From Mycobacteriaceae bacterium (GTDB taxonomy: Bacteria; Actinomycetota; Actinomycetes; Mycobacteriales; Mycobacteriaceae): a stretch of DNA of 64,000 nucleotides. A model generated the notes under the pieces. That model was not told where the DNA came from. It worked only from the letters and a program-made list of their open reading frames with translations, and did no database searches. Within the stretch, counting starts at the first letter, position 1. Each line of letters begins with the position of its first letter. Location: contig JAIEPH010000062.1 in the NCBI GenBank assembly GCA_019749805.1, forward strand, positions 1 through 64,000, read 5' to 3'. A program made the position numbers and the translations under genes. Shown piece after piece: positions 17,113-26,000 of this stretch.

Positions 17113-18857
17113 GCGTCGGCGGCGATGCGCCAGCCGGCGCTCTGCTGTTGCCGGCGCCAGAACTCCGCGAATCGTCCGCCGCGCCGGGTGAGCTCATCGA
17201 TGGCACCCTGCTCGACGATTCGCCCGGAGTCGACGAACAGCACATGATCGGCGTTTCGGATCGCTCCCGGCCGGTGCGCAACGATGACGCGAGTGCGGCC
17301 ACGTGCATCGTCTGTGATCGCGTCGGTGATGGCCGTTTCGTTCTCGGTGTCCAGCGCGCTGGTCGCTTCGTCGATCAGCAGGACTCCAGCCGGCTTCACG
17401 AGGGCTCGCGCAATGCTGACCCGCTGACGTTCACCTCCGGACAGCGCCGCGCCCGCCTCACCCACCCGGCTGAACTCGCCGTCAGGTAGGCGCGAGACGA
17501 TTTCGTCGACGCGGGCCAGCGCCATGGCGCTCCGGAGATCGTCGTCGCGTGCTTCGGGGTGTCCGACGCGGACGTTGTCCTTGATCGGGCCGTCGAACAG
17601 ATACGGATGCTGAAACACCATGCTCACCAGCGCCCGCCGCGTGGCCGCATCGAGTTCGTCGATATCGGTGCCATCGACGAGGATCCGGCCGCGGGTCGGA
17701 GCGTGCAATCCCGCGATGAGCGAGAGGATCGTGCTCTTACCCGAACCCGAGGGCCCCACGATCGCGGTCGTCGTTGCGGGTTCGAGCACGAAGTTGAGCT
17801 CGGCGAGCACGTCACCGGCGTCTGCGGGCCCGTCGTAGCGGAAAGCCACGTCGCGGAATTCGATTCGCGGCGCGCGGTTTCCGGTGGCGGTAACACCGCC
17901 GTCGACCCCGGAGCGGGGGGCGTCGATGATGCTGCGCAGCCGGTTGAGCACACCGCGTGAGTTCTCGACGGCTCCGGCCAGGTCGGCGAGCACGTTGAAA
18001 GGTTCAAGGAACCGCACCGTGACGATCAGCAGCGCGACGGCCTCCGGGGCGCCGATCTGACCTCGTACCGCCAGGGTCGTGATCGTGCCCGCCAGCACGA
18101 TCAGTGCGAGTTGGCTTGCCACGCTGAACAACAGCTGCCCGGGAATCTGGAACAGCAGCAGCCTCATCGTGGCACCTTGTGCGGCGGCCACCGCCTCGCC
18201 GGTCTGGCTGCGCGCGGCCGTCGCCCGGCGGCTGGCCCGCAGCGCCTGCTGCGTCCTGGCGAATTCGAGGATGCGTTCGGTGAGCGCGCTGTGCGCGCGA
18301 CCGTCAGCGGCGTCGGCCGCCCGCACGATCCGCTGGCTGGCTACCAGCGCGCCCAGCATCAGGGGCAACGCGATGGCCGCGGCCACGCCCAACTGCCATG
18401 AGACGAAGAACAACCCGAGCGCGATCGCCGCGGGTAGCAGAATCGCGCCGAGGAACGGTGTGAGCAGGTTCGCGACGAAGGACACCAGATCCGGTGCGCT
18501 GGCGGCGATGGCCTGACGCGCCATCGCGGTGTTGTCGGTGGTGAACCATCCGAGCGGGACGTCGGTGAGCCGGTCGGCCATCCGGTGCTGAGTGTCGTTC
18601 GCCAACGCGAAACCGATGCGGTAGCCGATACGCGCCTGGATCATGTCGACGATCCAGCCGCCGACGGTGGCCCCGGTGAGCGTTCCCACCCACGGCAGGG
18701 CATCGGCGGGTGTCGAGCTGAACAGGGCAACCAGCAGCGGTACCAGCAGCAGCGCGCTGGTGGTGCGCAGGATCACCGAAACAAAGGTCAACACTGCGTA
18801 ACCCGTCAGTGCGCCGCGGTACCCGGGGGGGACCAGCCGGATCAAATTGCCGATCAT
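17109..18857 (-). CDS. irtB: siderophore ABC transporter IrtB
   Basis: 582-residue half-transporter: six-helix exporter-type membrane domain (about 1-320) followed by an ATPase domain with Walker A GPSGSGKST (about 363), signature LSGGERQRV (about 470) and Walker B VLLIDEATSALD. In M. tuberculosis IrtA-IrtB form a heterodimer that imports Fe-carboxymycobactin and needs the reductase domain of IrtA. The ATG at 18857 (MIGNLIRLVPPGYRG) matches the known N-terminus and overlaps the irtA stop as ATGA, so the two are coupled. The longer open frame to 18917 adds only Arg-rich residues. Confidence 0.95.
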   Translation of the reverse strand: MIGNLIRLVPPGYRGALTGYAVLTFVSVILRTTSALLLVPLLVALFSSTPADALPWVGTLTGATVGGWIVDMIQARIGYRIGFALANDTQHRMADRLTDVPLGWFTTDNTAMARQAIAASAPDLVSFVANLLTPFLGAILLPAAIALGLFFVSWQLGVAAAIALPLMLGALVASQRIVRAADAADGRAHSALTERILEFARTQQALRASRRATAARSQTGEAVAAAQGATMRLLLFQIPGQLLFSVASQLALIVLAGTITTLAVRGQIGAPEAVALLIVTVRFLEPFNVLADLAGAVENSRGVLNRLRSIIDAPRSGVDGGVTATGNRAPRIEFRDVAFRYDGPADAGDVLAELNFVLEPATTTAIVGPSGSGKSTILSLIAGLHAPTRGRILVDGTDIDELDAATRRALVSMVFQHPYLFDGPIKDNVRVGHPEARDDDLRSAMALARVDEIVSRLPDGEFSRVGEAGAALSGGERQRVSIARALVKPAGVLLIDEATSALDTENETAITDAITDDARGRTRVIVAHRPGAIRNADHVLFVDSGRIVEQGAIDELTRRGGRFAEFWRRQQQSAGWRIAADA

Positions 18858-21454
18858 CGGGTGGCCTCTCCGGTGAGTGCTTCCGCGTGTGGTCCGGTCT
18901 CGCCTCGGCTCTCCCACAGTTGCCGGTAACGACCGTCGGCGGCGAGCAGTTCGGTGTGTGAGCCGATCTCGGCGATACGCCCGCCGTCGAGCACGACGAT
19001 CTGGTCGGCTTCGGTGATGGTGTGCAGCCGATGGGCGATCACGAGCACCGTGCGGTTGTGGATGAGGCGGCTCAACGCCTGCTGAACCAGGTATTCCGAT
19101 TCGGGATCGGCGAACGCGGTCGCCTCGTCCAGGATCAGGATCGGGGTGTCGGCGAGCAACACCCTGGCGATGGTGAGCCGTTGACGCTCGCCTCCCGACA
19201 GCTGGCTGCTCGCACCGAGCTCCGTTTGGTATCCGTTGGGCAGCCGCATGATCCGGTCGTGGATCTGTGCGTCCGTCGCCGCCGCCTCGATGTCAGCGTC
19301 GCTCGCATCGGGTCGGGCCAACGCGATGTTGTCCCGGACCGTGCCCTGGATGAGCTGGACATCCTGGAACACGAAACCGACCTGCGTGTACAACCGGTCG
19401 GGCTCCAACATGCGCACGTCGCGTCCGTCGATGCTGATCGAGCCGGAGTCGACGTCGTGGAATCGCGCGAGAAGTGATGCCAGCGTGGACTTTCCGGAGC
19501 CCGAAGGGCCCACCAGCGCGGTGACGGTCCCCGGCCGCAATGCCAGCGTGACGTCGTGGATGACGGGAACTCCCGGGCGGTAGCCGAACCCCACGTTGTC
19601 GAAGGTGACGGCTCCCGGTTCGGCGGCAGCCGCCGTCGCCGGAGCGTCGTCTGGGTCCATGGTGGCCAGTTCGTCCTCGTCGAGGGTCACGGCGATGCGA
19701 CGGGCGGCCTGCATCCCCTCGCGCAGACCGGCGAATCCGAAGGCGATGCCGAGCAGGCGGGTGCCGAACGTCGTTCCGAGGATCAGGAACGGCAGCAGGG
19801 TCAACGGCTCCATCGCGCCCGAGACGACGAACAGGGTTCCCGCGGACGCGATGAGCCACAGGAACGTTGACGGCCGAGTGGTCAGGTCCATGAACGTCTT
19901 CTTGCCGATGAACGGCCGCTGCCAGACGTTGATGAAGTCGATGTACTCGTCGAGGCGACGCCGAAATGACGACGCCGCCGCGCCGCCGAAGACCCGGATC
20001 ACCGGTTGACCTTCGAGGTAGGCCGCGGCCTCGCCGTTCATCCGCTCGGCCCACCGCGACGCCTCGGTGATCTTCGGACCGCTCTGGTACACCATCGTCC
20101 ACGTGGTGACGAGGTACACCAGGATCGGCAGCAGCAGCACCAATGCCAATCGCCAGTCGACGATGAACAAGTAGACCAGCACCGCGATCGGCGCGACGAC
20201 GGCGGCGACGGCATCGGACACCGCATGGGTGACGAGGTAGTGCAACGACAGGGTGTCGTCCTGGATCAGTTTCTTGACCGCGCCGGATCCGCGTTGGGTG
20301 AACCATCCCAGCGGTACCCGGGCGAGTTTGTCGATCAGTCGTCGACGAACAGTGGCGTTGAAACGCATATCAACGACGTGCAGCCACAACAGCAGTGCGG
20401 CGCTGAGCGCTGCGCCCGTTCCGAGCAGCACCACGAAGACGATCAGGGTGCTGCGCAACGCGGACTCACCGGCGCCCGCCAGCAGCTGTCTGGCCAGCTC
20501 GACGAGAACGACAAAGGGAGCCAACTGAATCAGCGTGATCAGCGTTTCGAGAATGCCGGTCGCGATCAGCTGCGGCTTCACCGGAGCCAATAGATCCTTG
20601 GCGGCCTGCGAACGCCACCGTCCCCTTGGTGCCTCCGCGGGGACCGGTGCCGCCGTGGTCTTTCCGGCGGCACCGTTTTCGGACTCTTCGGCCGCGGGCT
20701 TGTCCTCGTTGTCGCGGCGGCTGCCCATCTCGCGGCCCTGTGTCCAATACGCCTGTGCCTGCAGGTCGGACTTCGGGAATCCGAACACGTCGCGCAAGCG
20801 CTTACGCACGTGCTTGAGCGAGCCGGCCTCCGGTCCCGCCCATGCCGACCAGTTCGACCAGTCGCGGTCCTCGATGGCCGCGGCGAGGGCGAGCTCGTCG
20901 GTCCTGTCAACCCAGTGCAGTGCCCGACGTGGGTGGTCGTTGATCGGGATGAGTTCGTCGTCGGGGGAGTGCCGTTCGAGGTACACCTCGACGTCCACAT
21001 CGCCCGGTAGCGCCGCGAGGATCGAGTTGATCGCGGGTATCGACGCCGAGTCGCCGATGAGAAGATAGCCCGCGGGCAATTCTTCGGGGACCGCGAATCC
21101 TTTGGACCCCAACGCGACGACGGGAAGGGTCATACCCGGTTCGGCGCTGGCCGCCCAGTGGCTGGCCGGACCGGACGGCTCGTGAAGGACCATGTCCACC
21201 GCGAATCTGCCTGACTCCGGCTCGGTCCAGACGAGCGTGTAGATGCGCTGGAACTCGCTGTCACTGCCCTCGGGGTCGGGAAACCAGAACCGCAGAAACG
21301 CCGTCGGCTCGACAACGACGTCCTGGAAGATCGTCGGTGAGGACATGGTGATCCGGACGAAGTGCGGCGCCACCCTCACGACTTCGGTGACCGTGGCCCG
21401 GTGGTCACGCCCCCCAAAACTCCGCAGCAGGGCTCCCTGCAGGCCTCTTCCCAT
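18854..21454 (-). CDS. irtA: siderophore importer and reductase IrtA
   Basis: 866-residue protein, near the 859 of M. tuberculosis IrtA. The N-terminal siderophore-interacting FAD domain (about 1-250, EFQRIYT FAD motif, GYLLIGDSASIP) reduces ferric mycobactin. A Pro/Glu/Ala-rich linker follows, then a membrane domain (about 295-560) and an ATPase domain with Walker A GPSGSGKST (about 650), LSGGERQRL (about 750) and ILILDEATAFAD. Start: the ATG at 21454 has AGAGGA 8 bases upstream; a TTG two codons earlier lies too close to that site. First gene of the irtA-irtB operon, about 90 bases downstream of an IdeR box. Its position beside mbtG puts synthesis and uptake in one locus. Confidence 0.95.
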   Translation of the reverse strand: MGRGLQGALLRSFGGRDHRATVTEVVRVAPHFVRITMSSPTIFQDVVVEPTAFLRFWFPDPEGSDSEFQRIYTLVWTEPESGRFAVDMVLHEPSGPASHWAASAEPGMTLPVVALGSKGFAVPEELPAGYLLIGDSASIPAINSILAALPGDVDVEVYLERHSPDDELIPINDHPRRALHWVDRTDELALAAAIEDRDWSNWSAWAGPEAGSLKHVRKRLRDVFGFPKSDLQAQAYWTQGREMGSRRDNEDKPAAEESENGAAGKTTAAPVPAEAPRGRWRSQAAKDLLAPVKPQLIATGILETLITLIQLAPFVVLVELARQLLAGAGESALRSTLIVFVVLLGTGAALSAALLLWLHVVDMRFNATVRRRLIDKLARVPLGWFTQRGSGAVKKLIQDDTLSLHYLVTHAVSDAVAAVVAPIAVLVYLFIVDWRLALVLLLPILVYLVTTWTMVYQSGPKITEASRWAERMNGEAAAYLEGQPVIRVFGGAAASSFRRRLDEYIDFINVWQRPFIGKKTFMDLTTRPSTFLWLIASAGTLFVVSGAMEPLTLLPFLILGTTFGTRLLGIAFGFAGLREGMQAARRIAVTLDEDELATMDPDDAPATAAAAEPGAVTFDNVGFGYRPGVPVIHDVTLALRPGTVTALVGPSGSGKSTLASLLARFHDVDSGSISIDGRDVRMLEPDRLYTQVGFVFQDVQLIQGTVRDNIALARPDASDADIEAAATDAQIHDRIMRLPNGYQTELGASSQLSGGERQRLTIARVLLADTPILILDEATAFADPESEYLVQQALSRLIHNRTVLVIAHRLHTITEADQIVVLDGGRIAEIGSHTELLAADGRYRQLWESRGETGPHAEALTGEATR

Positions 21455-21544
21455 GTCCAAAGTCCTCTGCTCGGCGAATGTCCGATCACGACAAGCCCCC
21501 GCCGCGCCCGACCTCCGAAGAGGTGGCTAGGAGCCTGTGGTTAG

Positions 21545-21563
21545 TTAGCCTAGCCTAACCTGT
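21545..21563. promoter_or_regulatory. IdeR-type iron box between irtA and the DUF998 gene
   Basis: Read on the minus strand the site is ACAGGTTAGGCTAGGCTAA, matching the IdeR consensus at 15 of 19 positions with an unbroken run of 11. It lies 91 bases before the irtA start and 71 bases before the start of the divergent membrane-protein gene. It could therefore control both directions. It is the best match of the iron boxes in the window. Confidence 0.8.
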
Positions 21564-21633
21564 ATGCGGCCCGGGGCGTCCCGCCCGGCGGGTTCATTCC
21601 GCCCCGCTGACATGCCCCACCTGATCTACCGTT

Positions 21634-22308
21634 ATGGCGGTGACCACCCGGCGCGCGCTGAGCGTTGTCGCCGCGCTGTGGATATCGGCGGCCGTCATCT
21701 TCATCTGTTTCGAGGCCGTCGCGGCGGCCGCGATTCCGTCCTACAGCTACATCGCGAAGTACATCAGTGTGCTGGGCGTCCCCGAATGGTCACCCCGCGC
21801 GACACTGATGAACTGGGGTTTCTATCTTCAGGGCGCACTGTTTTTCGCCGGTGCTGTGGTCGCGGTGCGCGCCGTTCATGCGCGACGGACCGGTGTGGCG
21901 TTGCTGTTGCTGACAGGCACGAACGCCGTCGGGAATTTCCTCGTCGGATTCGTGCACGGGTTCTCGCCGTTGTGGAACGACGGCCACGAATGGCTGCACG
22001 GGTTTGGCGCATTTCTCGCGATAGGCGGTGGAAATGCGGCGATCGTGGTGGGTTCGGTGGTGGTTGGCCGTGCCGTGTCGGCTCGCTGGTATCAGCCCAT
22101 CGGGGTGATGATTGGAGTGGCGGGCCTGGTGTTCGCCGCGATGCTGCACACATACGCCAGGTGGGCGGTCGACTTTTCGCACATCGGCCTCGTCGAACGG
22201 GCCTGCGTGTACACGATCATCGGCTGGCAGGTTTTCACCGGCATCGTCCTATTGACCCGACCCCGCAACGACGTTGCGGCGCCACGCGTAGAAGAAGGAG
22301 TGGGTTGA
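21634..22308 (+). CDS. DUF998-type multi-pass membrane protein
   Basis: 224-residue membrane protein with about six predicted helices (for example ALSVVAALWISAAVIFICF near 8-26 and ALFFAGAVVAVRAV near 68-81). The pattern YIAKYISVLGVPEW followed by NWGFYLQGALFF resembles the DUF998 family, whose function is not known. The ATG at 21634 follows the divergent spacer that holds the irtA iron box, so co-regulation by iron is possible. It has no counterpart that I recall at this position in M. tuberculosis. Confidence 0.75.
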   Translation: MAVTTRRALSVVAALWISAAVIFICFEAVAAAAIPSYSYIAKYISVLGVPEWSPRATLMNWGFYLQGALFFAGAVVAVRAVHARRTGVALLLLTGTNAVGNFLVGFVHGFSPLWNDGHEWLHGFGAFLAIGGGNAAIVVGSVVVGRAVSARWYQPIGVMIGVAGLVFAAMLHTYARWAVDFSHIGLVERACVYTIIGWQVFTGIVLLTRPRNDVAAPRVEEGVG

Positions 22309-22369
22309 GGCCCGAGATCCAATGCCGGTACCGCCGCGTGCTCGCGGTGCTCGTGTTCCTCGACGCCCG

Positions 22370-22690
22370 CTAGATCGACACCTGTTCGGACACGGGTACA
22401 TCCATGTCGAACACGCGCGCGTGCAGCACGATCCGGTTGCGCAGCGCCGAACGCACGGCGCGGTGCAACCCGTCCTCCAGATAGACGTCGCCGTTCCACT
22501 TCACCGCGTGTGGGAACAGGTCGCCGTAGAACGTCGAGTCCTCCGAGAGCAACCGATCAAGCGCCAGCACGGTCGTCGTCATCACCAGTTCGTCGAGCCG
22601 GATCTGTCGGGGCGGAATCTGCGCCCACTGTCGATGCGACAGCCCGTGATCGGGGTAGGGCCTTCCGTCGAGAACGCCCTTGAAGATCAC
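22370..22690 (-). CDS. conserved hypothetical protein (Rv2375-like)
   Basis: 106-residue soluble protein containing KGVLDGRPYPDHGLSHRQWAQIPP and LDRLLSEDSTFYGDLFPH. It matches the small conserved gene next to hrcA in M. tuberculosis (Rv2375), as I recall it. A VapB-like antitoxin label is sometimes used for this family, but no toxin lies beside it here and I see no DNA-binding motif. The start is placed at the GTG at 22690 (VIFKGVLDG), where family conservation begins. The frame is open further upstream through a repeated GC-rich segment that would add alanine-rich sequence. It is divergent from hrcA. Confidence 0.7.
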   Translation of the reverse strand: MIFKGVLDGRPYPDHGLSHRQWAQIPPRQIRLDELVMTTTVLALDRLLSEDSTFYGDLFPHAVKWNGDVYLEDGLHRAVRSALRNRIVLHARVFDMDVPVSEQVSI

Positions 22691-22693
22691 CGG

Positions 22694-22741
22694 AGCCGCC
22701 CCGGCGGCGACATTTGGCTGGGCAGCCGCCCCGGCGGCGAC
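22694..22741. repeat. pair of 18-bp GC-rich direct repeats
   Basis: AGCCGCCCCGGCGGCGAC occurs exactly at 22694-22711 and again at 22724-22741, 30 bases apart. Each copy contains GCCGCC-CC-GGCGGC, a self-complementary core. They lie directly before the Rv2375-like start, in the spacer shared with hrcA. The remaining bases up to 22916 show nothing else clear, and no CIRCE element is visible. Confidence 0.6.
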
Positions 22742-22916
22742 TTCTGGGACTTGTGGCTCCGCGCAACCAACCCCCGCGTCGTCCCCCGAGGCAAACGCAT
22801 CACTCGCAGAGGCTATCGCAAACGGCTGGTTCGCAACGCAATCATCCGCCGTGCGGTATCGCCGCTGATGATGCCCGTAAAATGAATCAACCGGTACGAG
22901 AAAGGTAGGTGAACGC

Positions 22917-23948
22917 ATGGGTAGCGCCGAAGATCGAAGATTCGAGGTGCTGCGCGCGATCGTCGCCGACTTCGTGTCCACCAAGGAGCCGATCGGCTCG
23001 AAGTCACTCGTCGAGCGCCACAATCTCGGCGTCTCCAGCGCGACCGTCCGCAACGATATGGCCGTCCTGGAGGCCGAGGGTTACATCGCGCAGCCGCACA
23101 CAAGCTCGGGCCGGGTGCCGACTGAAAAGGGCTACCGCGAGTTCGTCGACCGGCTCGAAGAGGTCAAGCCGCTGTCATCGGCCGAACGCAGCGCGATCCT
23201 TGGGTTCCTGGAATCTGGCGTCGACCTGGACGACGTGCTGCGCCGTGCGGTGCGGCTGCTCGCTCAGCTGACCCGCCAGGTCGCGATCGTGCAGTACCCG
23301 ACGCTGTCGACGTCGTCGGTGCGCCACCTCGAGGTGGTTGCGCTGACACCGGCTCGGCTACTGCTTGTCGTCATCACCGACACCGGTCGCGTCGACCAGC
23401 GCATCGTCGAACTGGGCGACCCCCTCGACGAGCATGACGTGGCCAAGCTGCGCGATCTGCTGGGCCAGGCGCTGGAAGGCAAGCCGCTGGCCGCCGCGTC
23501 GATCGCGGTCGCCGATCTGGCGTCGCAGCTCAACGGCAACGGCGGGCTGGCCGACGCGGTCGGGCGGTCGGCCACGATGCTGGTGGAGACGCTCGTCGAG
23601 CACAGCGAGGAGCGGTTGGTGCTGGGCGGGACGGCCAACCTGACCCGCAACACCGCTGACTTCGGCGGGTCGCTGCGGTCAGTCCTCGAAGCGCTCGAGG
23701 AGCAGGTTGTGGTGCTGCGACTGCTGGCGGCGCAGCAGGAGGCCGGCAAGATCACCGTCCGTATCGGCCACGAAACCGAGGCCGAGGCGATGGCCGGAAC
23801 TTCGGTGATTACCACCGCATACGGAAGTTCGGGCAAGGTGTACGGCGGCATGGGTGTGCTGGGGCCCACCAGAATGGACTATCCCGGAACTATCGCCAAT
23901 GTCGCCGCGGTTGCTCTCTATATCGGGCAAGTGTTGGGTAGCCGGTAG
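22917..23948 (+). CDS. hrcA: heat-inducible transcription repressor HrcA
   Basis: 343-residue HrcA. It represses chaperonin and related operons by binding CIRCE elements until heat titrates GroEL. The N-terminal winged helix (RRFEVLRAIVADFVSTKEPIGS, ATVRNDMAVLEAEGYI, HTSSGRVPTEKGYR) is followed by the GAF-like dimerization core and the C-terminal GMGVLGPTRMDYPG. The ATG at 22917 follows GAAAGGTAGGTG. First gene of hrcA-dnaJ2-rsmE. I see no CIRCE-like inverted repeat in its own upstream spacer. Confidence 0.97.
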   Translation: MGSAEDRRFEVLRAIVADFVSTKEPIGSKSLVERHNLGVSSATVRNDMAVLEAEGYIAQPHTSSGRVPTEKGYREFVDRLEEVKPLSSAERSAILGFLESGVDLDDVLRRAVRLLAQLTRQVAIVQYPTLSTSSVRHLEVVALTPARLLLVVITDTGRVDQRIVELGDPLDEHDVAKLRDLLGQALEGKPLAAASIAVADLASQLNGNGGLADAVGRSATMLVETLVEHSEERLVLGGTANLTRNTADFGGSLRSVLEALEEQVVVLRLLAAQQEAGKITVRIGHETEAEAMAGTSVITTAYGSSGKVYGGMGVLGPTRMDYPGTIANVAAVALYIGQVLGSR

Positions 23949-23999
23949 TACCGGCGACGAATAGACACTAACCAGCAGGAAAGGTCAGGCAAGGTCAGC

Positions 24000-25145
24000 G
24001 TGGCACGCGATTATTACGGGCTGCTCGGCGTGAGCCGAGATGCGGGTGACGCGGAGATCAAGCGCGCGTACCGAAAACTGGCCCGGGAACTGCATCCCGA
24101 CGTCAATCCCGACGAGGAGGCGCAGGCGCGGTTCAAGGAGATCAGCGCCGCCTACGAGGTCCTCAGCGATCCCGAGAAGCGCCGCATCGTCGACCTAGGC
24201 GGCGATCCGCTGGCATCGGCCGCTGGAAACGGGAGCGGATTCTCCGGTGGTTTCGGGGGCCTCGGTGACGTTTTCGAGGCGTTCTTCGGCGGCGGAGGCA
24301 CCTCCCGCGGGCCGATCGGCCGGGTTCGGCCGGGTTCGGACTCGCTGCTGCGGATGCGCCTCGATCTTTCCGAGTGCGCGACGGGCGTGACCAAGCAGGT
24401 CACCGTCGACACCGCCGTATTGTGCGACCTGTGCCAGGGCAAGGGCACCCACGGCAACTCCAAGCCCGTCACATGCGACACCTGCCACGGAAACGGTGAG
24501 GTGCAGACCGTGCAGCGCTCGCTGCTCGGTCAGGTGATGACGTCACGGCCCTGTCCGGTGTGCGGCGGGATCGGCGAGGTCATCCCGGACCCGTGTCATC
24601 GGTGCGGCGGCGACGGTCGCGTGCGGGCGCGACGCGAGATCAGCGTCAAGATCCCCGCGGGCGTCGGTGACGGCATGCGCGTCCGGCTGGCCGCGCAAGG
24701 CGAGGTCGGACCCGGCGGCGGGCCGGCGGGCGACCTCTACGTCGAGGTGCACGAGAAAGCCCACGACGTGTTCGTGCGCGACGGCGACGATCTGCACTGC
24801 ACGATCTCGGTGCCGATGGTCGACGCGGCGCTTGGCACCACCGTCACCGTCGATGCGATCCTCGACGGCCCGACCGAGATCACGATCGCGGCGGGCACCC
24901 AACCGGGACAGGTCACGACGATGCGCGGACATGGGATGCCGCACCTGCGATCCGGCGTGCGCGGAGATTTGCACGCCCACATCGACGTCGTGGTGCCGTC
25001 GCGACTGGACCACGAGGACATCGAGCTGTTGCGCAAGCTGAAGGAAAAGCGCAGCCGCGACACCGCCGAAGTACGGACCGCGCATGCGAATTCGTCCGGT
25101 GGCGGACTCTTCAGCCGTCTGCGCGAAACGTTCACCGGTCGCTGA
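24000..25145 (+). CDS. dnaJ: molecular chaperone DnaJ (DnaJ2)
   Basis: 381-residue type I DnaJ co-chaperone, which stimulates DnaK ATPase and binds unfolded proteins. J domain with HPD (LHPDVNPDEE) at about 30-40, a Gly/Phe-rich stretch (about 80-105), four zinc-binding CxxCxGxG motifs (CDLCQGKG, CDTCHGNG, CPVCGGIG, CHRCGGDG, about 140-210) and the C-terminal substrate domain. GTG start at 24000. The gene lies 51 bases after hrcA, as in M. tuberculosis where this second DnaJ is unlinked to dnaK. Confidence 0.97.
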   Translation: MARDYYGLLGVSRDAGDAEIKRAYRKLARELHPDVNPDEEAQARFKEISAAYEVLSDPEKRRIVDLGGDPLASAAGNGSGFSGGFGGLGDVFEAFFGGGGTSRGPIGRVRPGSDSLLRMRLDLSECATGVTKQVTVDTAVLCDLCQGKGTHGNSKPVTCDTCHGNGEVQTVQRSLLGQVMTSRPCPVCGGIGEVIPDPCHRCGGDGRVRARREISVKIPAGVGDGMRVRLAAQGEVGPGGGPAGDLYVEVHEKAHDVFVRDGDDLHCTISVPMVDAALGTTVTVDAILDGPTEITIAAGTQPGQVTTMRGHGMPHLRSGVRGDLHAHIDVVVPSRLDHEDIELLRKLKEKRSRDTAEVRTAHANSSGGGLFSRLRETFTGR

Positions 25146-25151
25146 GAGACC

Positions 25152-25895
25152 GTGACCGAAGCGCTCTTTTATGTCGACGCGCTGCCCGCAGAAGGTGAGC
25201 TCGCCGTCGTCGACGGTGACGAAGGCTTCCATGCAGCCAACGTCCGGCGCATCCGGCCAGGCGAGAATCTCGACCTGTGTGACGGTGCCGGCGGGGTGGC
25301 CAGCTGCGTCGTCGAAGATGTCGGCAAGGGCACGCTGACGGCCCGCGTGTGCGACCGCCGGACCGTTGCGGCACCCACTCCGAGCATCACCGTCGTGCAG
25401 GCGCTCCCGAAGTCGGACCGCTCCGAGCTGGCCGTCGAGCTGGCCACCGAGGCAGGTGCCGACTCGTTTGTCGCGTGGGAGTCGGCGCGCTGCGTGGCGC
25501 GCTGGGACGGACAGGCTCGCGTGGACAAGGGGCTGCGCCGTTGGCGGGCCGTCGCCAAGTCGGCGGCACGGCAATCGCGGCGGCCGTACATCCCCGATGT
25601 GAGCGGCGTGGTATCGACGAAGGAGCTGGTGGAGCGGGTGCGCGACATGGCGACCACGCGGGTGCTCGTGCTACACGAATCCGCGACGCAGCCGATCACC
25701 GAGGTGCCCGTCGCAGATGTTGAGACGCTGCTTCTGCTGGTCGGCCCGGAAGGGGGCATCGACGACGAGGAGATCGCCGCGCTGTCCGGTGCGGGTGCCA
25801 CGGTCGTGCGGCTCGGGCCAACGGTGTTGCGTACGTCGTCGGCGGCGGCCGTTGCGCTGGGGGCTCTCGGTGTGCTCACCCGGCGCTGGTCATGA
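25152..25895 (+). CDS. rsmE: 16S rRNA m3U1498 methyltransferase RsmE
   Basis: 247-residue SPOUT-class methyltransferase that modifies U1498 of 16S rRNA with S-adenosylmethionine. The N-terminal PUA-like region carries FHAANVRRIRPGENLDLCDG. The knot region shows QALPKSDRSELAVELATEAG, LLLLVGPEGGIDDEE and the closing LRTSSAAAVALGAL. GTG start at 25152, 6 bases after the dnaJ stop, so it is cotranscribed with hrcA-dnaJ2. Length is typical. Confidence 0.95.
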   Translation: MTEALFYVDALPAEGELAVVDGDEGFHAANVRRIRPGENLDLCDGAGGVASCVVEDVGKGTLTARVCDRRTVAAPTPSITVVQALPKSDRSELAVELATEAGADSFVAWESARCVARWDGQARVDKGLRRWRAVAKSAARQSRRPYIPDVSGVVSTKELVERVRDMATTRVLVLHESATQPITEVPVADVETLLLLVGPEGGIDDEEIAALSGAGATVVRLGPTVLRTSSAAAVALGALGVLTRRWS

Positions 25896-25927
25896 GCCGG
25901 CCTGCGGCTTAACCATTGGGTTGCATC

Positions 25928-25952
25928 GGTACCCGGCGGTAAACTGGGTACC
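25928..25952. promoter_or_regulatory. inverted repeat before phoH
   Basis: GGTACCC (25928-25934) and GGGTACC (25946-25952) form a perfect 7-bp inverted repeat with an 11-base spacer, in the 105-base gap between rsmE and phoH. The spacer contains TAAACT, which fits a TANNNT -10 element. It may be an operator or a short hairpin in the phoH leader. No T-run follows, so an intrinsic terminator is unlikely. Confidence 0.4.
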
Positions 25953-26000
25953 CCCAGGCAAACAAGCAGGCCAAACCAGAAAGCAGGCAGAAAACCGCAC

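Noticed and set aside
22742..22916. CIRCE element upstream of hrcA
   Set aside because: Looked for TTAGCACTC-N9-GAGTGCTAA; nothing similar is present.
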